Below, in pieces: positions 1 to 6,065 of a stretch of DNA of 7,057 nt; the stretch's first letter is position 1, and the number at the start of each line of letters is the position of its first letter. The notes below the pieces were generated by a model. That model had not been told where the DNA came from and did no database searches. It saw nothing but the letters and a program-made list of their open reading frames with translations. Source of the DNA: Chlorobiota bacterium (GTDB lineage: Bacteria > Bacteroidota > Bacteroidia > Flavobacteriales > Flavobacteriaceae); contig JAADHG010000128.1 of NCBI GenBank assembly GCA_013151975.1, positions 1 to 7,057 on the forward strand. The letters are read 5' to 3'. The translations under genes and the position numbers were made by a program.

Positions 1-344
1 CCTATTTCAGCATTACTCTCTACATTAAATGCTGAAAGTAACTTGGTGGAAAACTTTGAATCTATTTTTGTGATATAAAAGGCTAAGAATATAGTAAAAA
101 TAAACGTTGCCAAAAACCCCGTTACAGCACCTATTAAAAACCCTTTAGTATAATTAAAGGTTTTATCTTCTTGTAATCTACGTGTTTTTATCGCTTCATA
201 TACACCAAAGGCAATAATAACTCCATTAAATAAACTATAAACTGGTTGTGTATGTAAATCAAAAAGTCTTAAAATTAAAAAATATGCAATTAAAGAACTA
301 CTAATAGCAATGCCTAAACGCAAAGGCAAAAACATTTTTTTCAT
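1..344 (-). CDS. Small integral membrane protein, DUF4199-like, 5' part only
   Basis: Reading the minus strand from the ATG at 344-342 gives an open frame of 114 codons with no stop before the left edge, so the 3' end is missing. The product begins MKKMFLPLRL and has three strongly hydrophobic stretches, at about residues 9-28, 35-51 and 67-92. A charged loop (KTRRLQEDK) follows the second, and an acidic/polar segment follows the third. The layout of two short helices, a KTRR-type charged loop, then a Gly-rich third helix (KGFLIGAVTGF) resembles the DUF4199 membrane proteins common in Bacteroidota, which are about 170 residues with four helices. That assignment is from memory of the family and is tentative; the function of the family is unknown. 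A second in-frame ATG at codon 4 could also serve as the start. The gene is divergent from the M16 operon. I found no convincing promoter for it in the shared intergenic region. Confidence 0.7.
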   Translation of the reverse strand, partial: MKKMFLPLRLGIAISSSLIAYFLILRLFDLHTQPVYSLFNGVIIAFGVYEAIKTRRLQEDKTFNYTKGFLIGAVTGFLATFIFTIFLAFYITKIDSKFSTKLLSAFNVESNAEI

Positions 345-398
345 AATATTTAATTGTTTTCATTTTTAAAACTACGAAAAAAAAACAAGACGTACTTT

Positions 399-431
399 TT
401 TGTCTTTTACAATTCTCATTTATTACTTTTG
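399..431 (+). promoter_or_regulatory. Bacteroidota-type promoter of the M16 operon
   Basis: A -33 element TTTG at 399-402 is followed by a 21-bp spacer and a perfect -7 element TAnnTTTG (TACTTTTG, 424-431). This is the pattern recognised by the Bacteroidota primary sigma factor. Transcription would begin near 437-440, giving an untranslated leader of about 57 nt before the ATG at 497. The region sits directly upstream of the first M16 gene, and no comparable element lies between the two M16 genes, which supports one transcript for both. The call rests on motif match and placement only. Confidence 0.6.
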
Positions 432-440
432 TGACTCTGT

Positions 441-457
441 AACATTTCTATAATGTT
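441..457. promoter_or_regulatory. Short inverted repeat at the predicted transcription start
   Basis: AACATT (441-446) and AATGTT (452-457) form a perfect 6-bp inverted repeat around the 5-nt spacer TCTAT. In RNA the stem could extend by two G-U wobbles and one further A-U pair (438-460). It lies immediately after the predicted start site, so it could be an operator half-site pair or a hairpin at the very 5' end of the mRNA. Short perfect repeats arise easily in DNA this rich in A and T, so the role is speculative. Confidence 0.3.
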
Positions 458-496
458 GTAGACCTATATTTAATTAAATAATCAAATATAAAACAT

Positions 497-1816
497 ATGA
501 AAAAATGCTTGTTTTCTTTAACTGCTTTTGTATTAGCTGGTTTTACTGCTTTTGCTCAAGAGGTTAAATTTGAAGAATACGATTTAGATAACGGTATGCA
601 CGTTATTTTACATCAAGACAATTCGGCTCCTGTGGTTACAACTTCTGTAATGTATCATGTAGGCGCAAAAGATGAAAATCCAGAGCGTACAGGTTTTGCT
701 CACTTTTTTGAACACTTGTTGTTTGAAGGCACAAAAAATATTGAACGCGGTGAATGGTTTACAATTGTAAGTTCTAATGGCGGTAGCAATAATGCCAATA
801 CAACTGATGATAGAACGTATTACTACGAAGTGTTTCCATCTAATAATGTTGAGCTTGGTTTGTGGATGGAGTCTGAACGTTTATTACATCCTATTATTAA
901 TCAAATTGGTGTAGATACTCAAAACGAAGTAGTGAAAGAAGAAAAACGCCTTCGTGTTGATAATGCTCCATATGGTCATTTTTTAGAATATGTTAAACAA
1001 GAAATGTTTAAAAAACATCCCTATAAAGGAACTACCATAGGTAAAATGGAACATCTTGATGCGGCAACTCTTGAAGAGTTTCAAGCCTTCAATAAAAAAT
1101 TCTATGTTCCTAATAATGCTGTATTAGTAGTTGCTGGAGATATTGATGTCCCTTCAGTAAAAAAAATGATTCAAGACTATTTTGGAACTATTCCACGAGG
1201 TGAAGATATTGTTAGAAACCTCCCTAAAGAAGATCCTATTACTGAAACCATATCTGCAAAAGGATACGATGCCAATATTCAAATTCCTGCTGTAGTAGCA
1301 GCATATAGAACGCCTTCATTTAAAGACAGAGATTCTTATGTGTTAAATATGATCTCAAATTATTTAAGCAGTGGTAAAAGCTCGAAATTATACAAGAGAA
1401 TTGTTGATGAGAAGAAGATGGCTTTACAAGTAGGTGCTTTTAATGTAAGTCAAGAAGATTATGGATTATATTTACTATTCGGTCTGCCATTAGGAGATGT
1501 AAAGCTAAATGATATTATTTCTGAAATTGATGAAGAAATATTGAAATTACAAAACGAACTCATTTCAGAAAAAGATTATCAAAAACTTCAAAACAAATTT
1601 GAAAATCAATTTGTAAACTCTAACTCTAGCATTTCTGGGATTGCAAACTCTTTGGCTAGATACTATATGCTTTACGGAGATACCAATTTAATTAATAATG
1701 AAATTGATATCTACAAATCTATAACCAGAGAAGAAATTCAAGAAGTAGCAAAAAAATATTTAAACCCTAATCAACGCTTAATTTTAGAGTATTTACCTAA
1801 AAAAGATAATGAATAA
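497..1816 (+). CDS. Secreted M16 family zinc metallopeptidase, catalytic subunit
   Basis: This 439-residue protein starts with a Sec signal peptide (Lys-Lys at 2-3, hydrophobic core 5-18, likely cleavage after AFA at residue 20) and so should act in the periplasm or envelope. The N-terminal M16 domain (about 28-185) holds the inverted zinc motif HFFEH, with H69, E72 and H73. The distal glutamate is probably E149, about 75 residues later in the EVVKEEKR segment. An M16_C domain follows at about 190-375, with the typical VPNNAVLVVAGDID stretch. Where active M16 C-terminal halves carry an Arg/Tyr substrate-binding pair (R-x6-Y), this protein has D304 and Q311, so it probably needs a partner. The partner is the next gene, which overlaps it by 8 nt. 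The length fits bacterial M16B subunits of about 430-460 residues. The family is secure; the substrate is unknown, and unfolded envelope peptides are a reasonable guess. Confidence 0.93.
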   Translation: MKKCLFSLTAFVLAGFTAFAQEVKFEEYDLDNGMHVILHQDNSAPVVTTSVMYHVGAKDENPERTGFAHFFEHLLFEGTKNIERGEWFTIVSSNGGSNNANTTDDRTYYYEVFPSNNVELGLWMESERLLHPIINQIGVDTQNEVVKEEKRLRVDNAPYGHFLEYVKQEMFKKHPYKGTTIGKMEHLDAATLEEFQAFNKKFYVPNNAVLVVAGDIDVPSVKKMIQDYFGTIPRGEDIVRNLPKEDPITETISAKGYDANIQIPAVVAAYRTPSFKDRDSYVLNMISNYLSSGKSSKLYKRIVDEKKMALQVGAFNVSQEDYGLYLLFGLPLGDVKLNDIISEIDEEILKLQNELISEKDYQKLQNKFENQFVNSNSSISGIANSLARYYMLYGDTNLINNEIDIYKSITREEIQEVAKKYLNPNQRLILEYLPKKDNE

Positions 1817-3908
1817 AAAGACATTATATATGAAAACTAAAATATCAATATTAATTACATTGTTTTTATTATCAGTTGGTGTACAAGCTCAAATTGATAG
1901 ATCTAAACAACCTAAACCAGGACCAGCTCCTAAAATTCAGTTACAGACTCCCGTTGAATTTACGTTAAATAACGGGCTAAAAGTAATGGTTATAGAAGAT
2001 CATAAATTACCACGCGTATCTTATAATTTAACCATCGATAATGTTCCTACTATAGAAGGCAAAAAGAAAGGCGTTTCCGATTTACTTGGAGCAATGCTTG
2101 GTAACGGAACGACTACCATTCCGAAGGACGAATTTAATGAAGAAGTAGATTTTCTAGGAGCAAATTTAAGCTTCTATTCTTCTGGCGGATTTGCAAGTGG
2201 TTTATCAAAATATTCCGAACGCATATTAGAATTAATGGCAGATGCCACCCTGCATCCATTATTTGATGAAGAAGAATTTAATAAGGAAAAAGACAAGCAA
2301 ATAGAAGGGCTAAAAGCTGGCGAAAAAAGTGTTGATGTTGTTGCTAGTCGTGTGGCACAAGCTTTAGCTTACGGCACACATCATCCTTATGGGGAATATG
2401 TAAATGAGGCCTCTCTTAACGCTATTTCTCTTGATGATGTACAAAAATATTTTAGAGAGTTTTTTAACCCCGGAAATGCTTATTTAGTTGTTATTGGAGA
2501 TGTAGATGTAGCCTCTGTAAAAACCCAAATTGAAAATACTTTTGGTCTCTGGATAAAAGGCACAAGTCTTAACCTTCAGGTTCCAAAAGCAAGCCCAAAT
2601 GTGCAATACACACAAATTAATTTTGTGGATATGCCTAACGCAGTACAATCTAATATTTCTGTTACAAATAATGTATCATTAAAAATGAATGATCCAAATT
2701 ATCATGCGGTTTTAATTGCAAATAAAATATTAGGTGGTGGCTTTAATAGCTATTTAAACATGAATCTTCGTGAAGCACATGGTTATACATATGGCGCACG
2801 TTCTAGTGTTGGCACTAGTAGGTATGATGCCTCCCGTTTTACCGCTGGAGCTTCTGTAAGAAATGCAGTAACAGATAGTGCTGTAGTTGAAGCTATAAAG
2901 GAAATTAAACGCATTAAGAACGAATATGTTACAGACGAAGCATTAGCTAATGCCAAAGCAAAGTATGTTGGCGACTTTGTTTTAGCACTTGAGCGACCAC
3001 AAACTATTGCTAGATATGCATTAAATATTAAATTAAATAATTTGCCTGAAGACTTTTATGCAACATATCTTGAGAAGATTAACGCCGTTACTAAAGAGGA
3101 CGTAAAACGTGTTGCAAATAAATATTTTAAAGTTGAAAATGCACGTGTAATAGTGGTTGGCAAAGGGAGTGATGTTATTCCTAATCTTGAAAAAACAGGA
3201 ATCCCTATTAAATATTTCGACACTTATGCAAATCCTGTTGAAAAACCAGAATTTTCAAAACCTATCCCAGAAGGTGTATCGGCACAGTCTGTTCTTAACA
3301 ATTATATAAAAGCTATTGGCGGAAAAGACAAAGCGATGACTGTTAAAACAGTTCACGCCACTGCCAATGTAAAGATTGAAGGCGTGCCTTTAACTTTATC
3401 TGCTGAAATGAAAAAAATGGTGCCTAATAAAGAATCTATGGAAATGTCGGCTGAAGGTATGGGTGTATTAATGAAACAAAAATTTAATGGCAAATCAGGG
3501 TTTGCCGAACAACGCGGTATTAAAACGCCGTTAACTGATGCTGAAATTGCAGAACGTAATGCTGATTATGTGATTTTTCCTGAGTTGCATTATGACGCTT
3601 CTAGTATTTCATTAGTTTCTATGACAACTATTGATGGTAAAGATGTTTTTAAATTAAAGGTTACAAAAGGCGAAAAAACATCCTTTAGATATTATTATGC
3701 TGAAACTGGATTGTTAGCACGTTCTGAGTCTCAGTCTGAAATCCAAGGTCAAAATGTAACTACAGTAGTTAACTATGCTGGTTATTCACCTGTTGATGGC
3801 ATTCAGTTTCCGTATATTCAGAGTGTTAAATCTGGTCCTCAAACCATTTCATTAAACATCACTAACGTGATTATTAATAAAGGTGTAAGTGATGAAGATT
3901 TTAATTAA
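1809..3908 (+). CDS. Secreted M16 family partner subunit, non-catalytic, with a C-terminal extension domain
   Basis: This 699-residue M16-like protein has lost the zinc site. Aligned to the upstream protein, the H-x-x-E-H positions are D91, G94 and A95. The C-terminal half (about 215-395) keeps the Arg/Tyr pair in LREAHGYTYG, R321 and Y328, with the R-x6-Y spacing of active M16 enzymes. The pair with the upstream gene therefore looks like a heterodimer, one subunit giving the zinc motif and the other the substrate-binding residues. Residues about 488-699 are an extra domain opening NNYIKAIGGKDKA and rich in beta strands. It resembles the LolA/LppX-like half-barrel proteins annotated as outer membrane lipoprotein-sorting proteins in Bacteroidota; this is inference. 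The start at 1809 overlaps the upstream stop. The in-frame ATG at 1830 (codon 8) gives a cleaner signal peptide, MKTKISILITLFLLSVGVQA, and may be the true start. Confidence 0.92.
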   Translation: MNKKTLYMKTKISILITLFLLSVGVQAQIDRSKQPKPGPAPKIQLQTPVEFTLNNGLKVMVIEDHKLPRVSYNLTIDNVPTIEGKKKGVSDLLGAMLGNGTTTIPKDEFNEEVDFLGANLSFYSSGGFASGLSKYSERILELMADATLHPLFDEEEFNKEKDKQIEGLKAGEKSVDVVASRVAQALAYGTHHPYGEYVNEASLNAISLDDVQKYFREFFNPGNAYLVVIGDVDVASVKTQIENTFGLWIKGTSLNLQVPKASPNVQYTQINFVDMPNAVQSNISVTNNVSLKMNDPNYHAVLIANKILGGGFNSYLNMNLREAHGYTYGARSSVGTSRYDASRFTAGASVRNAVTDSAVVEAIKEIKRIKNEYVTDEALANAKAKYVGDFVLALERPQTIARYALNIKLNNLPEDFYATYLEKINAVTKEDVKRVANKYFKVENARVIVVGKGSDVIPNLEKTGIPIKYFDTYANPVEKPEFSKPIPEGVSAQSVLNNYIKAIGGKDKAMTVKTVHATANVKIEGVPLTLSAEMKKMVPNKESMEMSAEGMGVLMKQKFNGKSGFAEQRGIKTPLTDAEIAERNADYVIFPELHYDASSISLVSMTTIDGKDVFKLKVTKGEKTSFRYYYAETGLLARSESQSEIQGQNVTTVVNYAGYSPVDGIQFPYIQSVKSGPQTISLNITNVIINKGVSDEDFN

Positions 3909-3932
3909 TTTTAAATAAAAATACTATTTATC

Positions 3933-3961
3933 AAACCCAGAGTTTCGGCTTTGGGTTTTTT
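3933..3961 (+). terminator. Rho-independent terminator after the M16 operon
   Basis: AAACCCAGAG (3933-3942) pairs with CTTTGGGTTT (3949-3958), giving a 10-bp stem with one G-U wobble around a 6-nt TTTCGG loop. A run of T (3956-3961) follows at once. It lies 25 nt after the plus-strand stop codon and ends on the stop codon of the convergent permease gene. In the minus direction the hairpin is followed only by TTTGATAAAT, so it would work less well for the permease but may still serve both. Confidence 0.85.
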
Positions 3962-4841
3962 AATTTCTCTTATTGGCAAAATAGACCCCAATCAAAATAA
4001 GAATAGTTGCCAAGGCTTGCAAAAGGCTAAACCCTTCGCCATCTAAAACACCCCACCCTACAGCCACAATAGGCATAACATAAGTTACAGAAGACGCAAA
4101 TACTGGTGTTGACATTTGTACCAGTTTATTAAACATTACTTTGGCTAAAGCAGTCCCAAAAGCTGAAAGAATAATAATATAAACCAAAGACATCTTAACC
4201 TCAGGATTTTCAAAAGTTTCTTTAGTAAAGAAGTCTGTAAATAGCAACACTATGAATGCTGGAATTACAATAGCCGTAAAATTACCAAACGCAATGGTTA
4301 TGGCTTTAACATCTTGTAAGTGTCGCTTAATAATATTTACATTGGCACCATACATAACTCCCGAAATTAACACCAATCCTGCGTATAGGTAATTTTGATG
4401 TGGGTTTAACTGTGCACCACTACCAATTAAAATGGCTGTTCCAAAAAAACCAATAATTACACCAAGTATCTGACGCTTGGTTGAAGCAATATTAAACACT
4501 GCAAAACCTAAAAGAATAGTATTTAAGGGGACAAGCGAATTTAAAATTGACGCAATGGCACTATCAATCTCTGTTTCGGCAAAGGCAAATAAAAACGCAG
4601 GAAAAAAAGTGCCTATAAAACCTGAAATGATAAGCCATTTCCATGTAGCCTTGGGAATTTCTTTTAAGGTGTAAAAACCAAAAATGAATATAAAAAATCC
4701 AGAAAATAGTATCCGTAATGCACCCAATTGCAAAGGCGTTAATCCTATTAATCCTTTTTTAATAAGTATAAAGGAACTGCCCCAAATTATTGATAATACA
4801 ATAAGGTAAATCCATTTTTTATTCCCTGAGTCTATTGACAT
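3960..4841 (-). CDS. DMT superfamily (EamA family) inner-membrane permease
   Basis: The 293-residue product is almost entirely hydrophobic, with about ten transmembrane segments in two repeated EamA halves (about 12-139 and 150-289). The first half has the family hallmark WGSSF (20-24) followed by the typical KKGL...PLQLGALR stretch. The second half has the matching segment PVFASSVTYVMPIVAVGWG, ending in DGE (267-269). Length and layout are normal for drug/metabolite exporters. Members move amino acids, nucleotide-related metabolites or other small compounds, usually outward, but substrate cannot be read from sequence here. The gene is convergent with the M16 operon and divergent from the HMA lipoprotein gene, separated from the latter by 78 bp. 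I saw no strong TAnnTTTG promoter for it in that gap. The start ATG at 4841 puts a short polar tail (MSIDSGNKKW) before the first helix, as expected. Confidence 0.93.
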   Translation of the reverse strand: MSIDSGNKKWIYLIVLSIIWGSSFILIKKGLIGLTPLQLGALRILFSGFFIFIFGFYTLKEIPKATWKWLIISGFIGTFFPAFLFAFAETEIDSAIASILNSLVPLNTILLGFAVFNIASTKRQILGVIIGFFGTAILIGSGAQLNPHQNYLYAGLVLISGVMYGANVNIIKRHLQDVKAITIAFGNFTAIVIPAFIVLLFTDFFTKETFENPEVKMSLVYIIILSAFGTALAKVMFNKLVQMSTPVFASSVTYVMPIVAVGWGVLDGEGFSLLQALATILILIGVYFANKRN

Positions 4842-4862
4842 AGTCTTTATTTAATACAACAG

Positions 4863-4895
4863 TGTGCAAATAAAAGCTAAAAATTGTTAGTTTTG
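4863..4895 (+). promoter_or_regulatory. Bacteroidota-type promoter of the HMA lipoprotein gene
   Basis: A perfect -7 element TAnnTTTG (TAGTTTTG, 4888-4895) is preceded, after a 21-bp spacer, by TGTG (4863-4866), a three-of-four match to the -33 TTTG. The start of transcription would fall near 4901-4904, leaving a leader of only about 17 nt before the ATG at 4920. The spacing matches that of the M16 operon promoter. I see no clear metal-regulator operator next to it. Confidence 0.55.
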
Positions 4896-4919
4896 TGGAG
4901 AACTTAATACTTAAAAACT

Positions 4920-5429
4920 ATGAAGACATTAAAAAATATTTTAACGGTGATTTTGGTTGCTACACTGTTTACCGCATGTAAAAATGAAGCGAAACCTGAA
5001 GTTAAAACTATAGAAACTGACGTCGCTGTAACTACAGAAAAAGCCCTGAACCCTGATGCAAATTTTGTAAAGACAGAGTTTACTATTGATGGCATGACCT
5101 GTGCTATTGGTTGCGCAAGAACTATAGAAAGTAAAATTGCCAAAATGGATGGTGTAAAATCTGCTAAGGTAGATTTTGATAGAAAATTAGCCATGGTAGA
5201 ATATGATGACGCTATGGTAAATCATGAAGCTTTAGAAGCAACGGTTTCTAAAACTGCCGATATTTACAAAGTAAGCGACATGAAAGATGTGGGCGCATTT
5301 ACGGCTAAAGCAGCGCATGATAAAGATTGCCAAAAAGAGTGCTGTAAAAACAAAACAGCAGCAGAAAAAGAAGCCTGCGCCAAAGATTGTAAAAAACCAT
5401 GTTGCGCCGAAAAGAAAGGTGACGCTTAA
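4920..5429 (+). CDS. Lipoprotein with a heavy-metal-associated (HMA) domain and a cysteine-rich tail
   Basis: The 169-residue product has a lipoprotein signal peptide ending LFTAC, with the lipidated cysteine at C20. A Thr/Glu/Lys-rich linker (21-48) follows, then one HMA domain (about 50-120) with the beta-alpha-beta-beta-alpha-beta pattern. The metal loop reads GMTCAIGC: C61 and C65 are three residues apart, while the usual HMA/copper chaperone loop is CxxC. The C-terminal 35 residues are Lys-rich and carry seven cysteines (137, 141, 142, 153, 157, 161, 162), including two copies of a DCxxxCC motif (136-142 and 156-162). It most likely binds a soft metal such as Cu(I) in the periplasm or at the membrane surface, as a chaperone or buffer. 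The metal is inferred from the family. The gene has its own promoter and stands alone. No P-type ATPase or copper regulator lies nearby. Confidence 0.9.
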   Translation: MKTLKNILTVILVATLFTACKNEAKPEVKTIETDVAVTTEKALNPDANFVKTEFTIDGMTCAIGCARTIESKIAKMDGVKSAKVDFDRKLAMVEYDDAMVNHEALEATVSKTADIYKVSDMKDVGAFTAKAAHDKDCQKECCKNKTAAEKEACAKDCKKPCCAEKKGDA

Positions 5430-5461
5430 AAAAATAATGACTATAAAATAAGCAATTGATT

Positions 5462-5480
5462 GATTATAGCCGTTGTAAAC
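5462..5480. repeat. Left arm of an imperfect inverted repeat flanking a lipoprotein gene
   Basis: GATTATAGCCGTTGTAAAC (plus strand) lies 9 nt from the stop codon of the minus-strand lipoprotein gene. It aligns, with small gaps, to the reverse complement of 6033-6052, sharing GAT, TAT, GTTGT and AAAC in order. On the minus strand it reads TTTACAACGGCTATAATC. This recalls, from memory only, an ACAACGGCTATAAT-type sequence that recurs in flavobacterial genomes next to hypothetical genes. Confidence 0.4.
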
Positions 5481-5490
5481 AAACGTTTTT
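5471..5490 (+). terminator. Possible weak terminator after the HMA lipoprotein gene
   Basis: CGTT (5471-5474) can pair with AACG (5482-5485) just before five Ts (5486-5490), about 40 nt after the stop codon. A second short stem upstream, CTATAA (5441-5446) with TTATAG (5464-5469), has a 17-nt loop. Both stems are short and AT-rich, so this is a weak call. The stretch also overlaps the left inverted repeat described separately, which may be the better explanation for its structure. Confidence 0.3.
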
Positions 5491-6023
5491 CATTTTTGAA
5501 TAGAATCTATTTTAATTTCTTCTTCCTCAAGGGCGTCTAAATACAATTTCGGGATTATTTTTTCTTTTTCAGTTCTAATATCAATGCAATTTGCAGATTT
5601 AGCTCTATTATTAAATTCAGTTAGTGTTTTGTTTTTCCACGATTCCAAATTAGTAGAATCGATTGGGTCAAAATCAAAACCCGCTTTATTTAATTCAATA
5701 TTGTCCCAAGTGTAAGTACTTTTTAAGACAATTTTATTTTTTGTTTGTTTTACAGTAACTAAGGTGTCGTTATTTATGAATAAACCTACTCCCTTTTTAA
5801 ATTCCGATAAAACCAACGTACTATCGACAACTTTATTTCGAAAAAGCCAAATCTCGTCAGACTTTGTCGTCAGCATTAACATATATTGTTCAGTTATTTT
5901 ATATTCCCAATAACTACCATCTTTATTGCACCTATTCCAAGTTCCAATTGCAATATGTTCTTTAGTAGATTTTTGACAACCTAAAAATAAAAAAGAAAGA
6001 AATAGAGTTTTTAGGTATCTCAT
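5490..6023 (-). CDS. Hypothetical lipoprotein, no recognised family
   Basis: The 177-residue product starts with a short lipoprotein signal peptide (MRYLKTLFLSFLFLGC, lipidated cysteine C16) and should be membrane-anchored in the envelope. The mature part opens with IGTWNRC (26-32), a GxW-type opening also seen in small lipocalin-like beta-barrel proteins. It continues with alternating hydrophobic/polar stretches suggesting beta strands up to about residue 115. The remainder (120-177) is charged and probably helical, with an EEEE run near the end. Only two further cysteines are present (C32 and C146), which could form a disulfide. I do not recognise a specific family and assign no function. 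It lies 42 bp downstream of the aminopeptidase P gene in the same direction, with no clear terminator between, so read-through is possible. No good promoter is visible before its ATG. Inverted repeats on both sides suggest it may be an insertion. Confidence 0.8.
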   Translation of the reverse strand: MRYLKTLFLSFLFLGCQKSTKEHIAIGTWNRCNKDGSYWEYKITEQYMLMLTTKSDEIWLFRNKVVDSTLVLSEFKKGVGLFINNDTLVTVKQTKNKIVLKSTYTWDNIELNKAGFDFDPIDSTNLESWKNKTLTEFNNRAKSANCIDIRTEKEKIIPKLYLDALEEEEIKIDSIQK

Positions 6024-6032
6024 TTTTCAAAT

Positions 6033-6052
6033 GTTTGACAACTTATAATATC
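6033..6052. repeat. Right arm of an imperfect inverted repeat flanking a lipoprotein gene
   Basis: GTTTGACAACTTATAATATC lies 9 nt upstream of the lipoprotein start codon and points opposite to the left arm at 5462-5480. The match is imperfect: the ACAAC and TATAAT cores are kept, while the GGC between them in the left arm is replaced. The arms enclose 552 bp holding only the lipoprotein gene. With AT-rich arms and gaps, chance similarity is possible. Confidence 0.35.
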
Positions 6053-6065
6053 TTAATGAATATGA

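Noticed and set aside
375..388. A-rich run in the divergent intergenic region as a functional tract
   Set aside because: Homopolymeric A/T runs are common in intergenic DNA of this composition, and no repeat unit or phase-variation context is visible.
483..490. CAAATATA, a -7 match (TATATTTG) on the minus strand, as promoter for the gene at 1-344
   Set aside because: No -33 TTTG lies at the right distance; the position required falls inside the first M16 gene. An isolated match is expected by chance in AT-rich DNA.
4477..4674. Plus-strand 65-codon open frame
   Set aside because: It lies wholly inside the well-supported permease gene on the opposite strand, has no promoter or family resemblance, and reads as a shadow frame.
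4904..5194. Minus-strand 96-codon open frame with hydrophobic product
   Set aside because: It is antisense to the HMA lipoprotein gene, whose signal peptide and metal loop are unmistakable. Its hydrophobicity is a by-product of the complementary codons.
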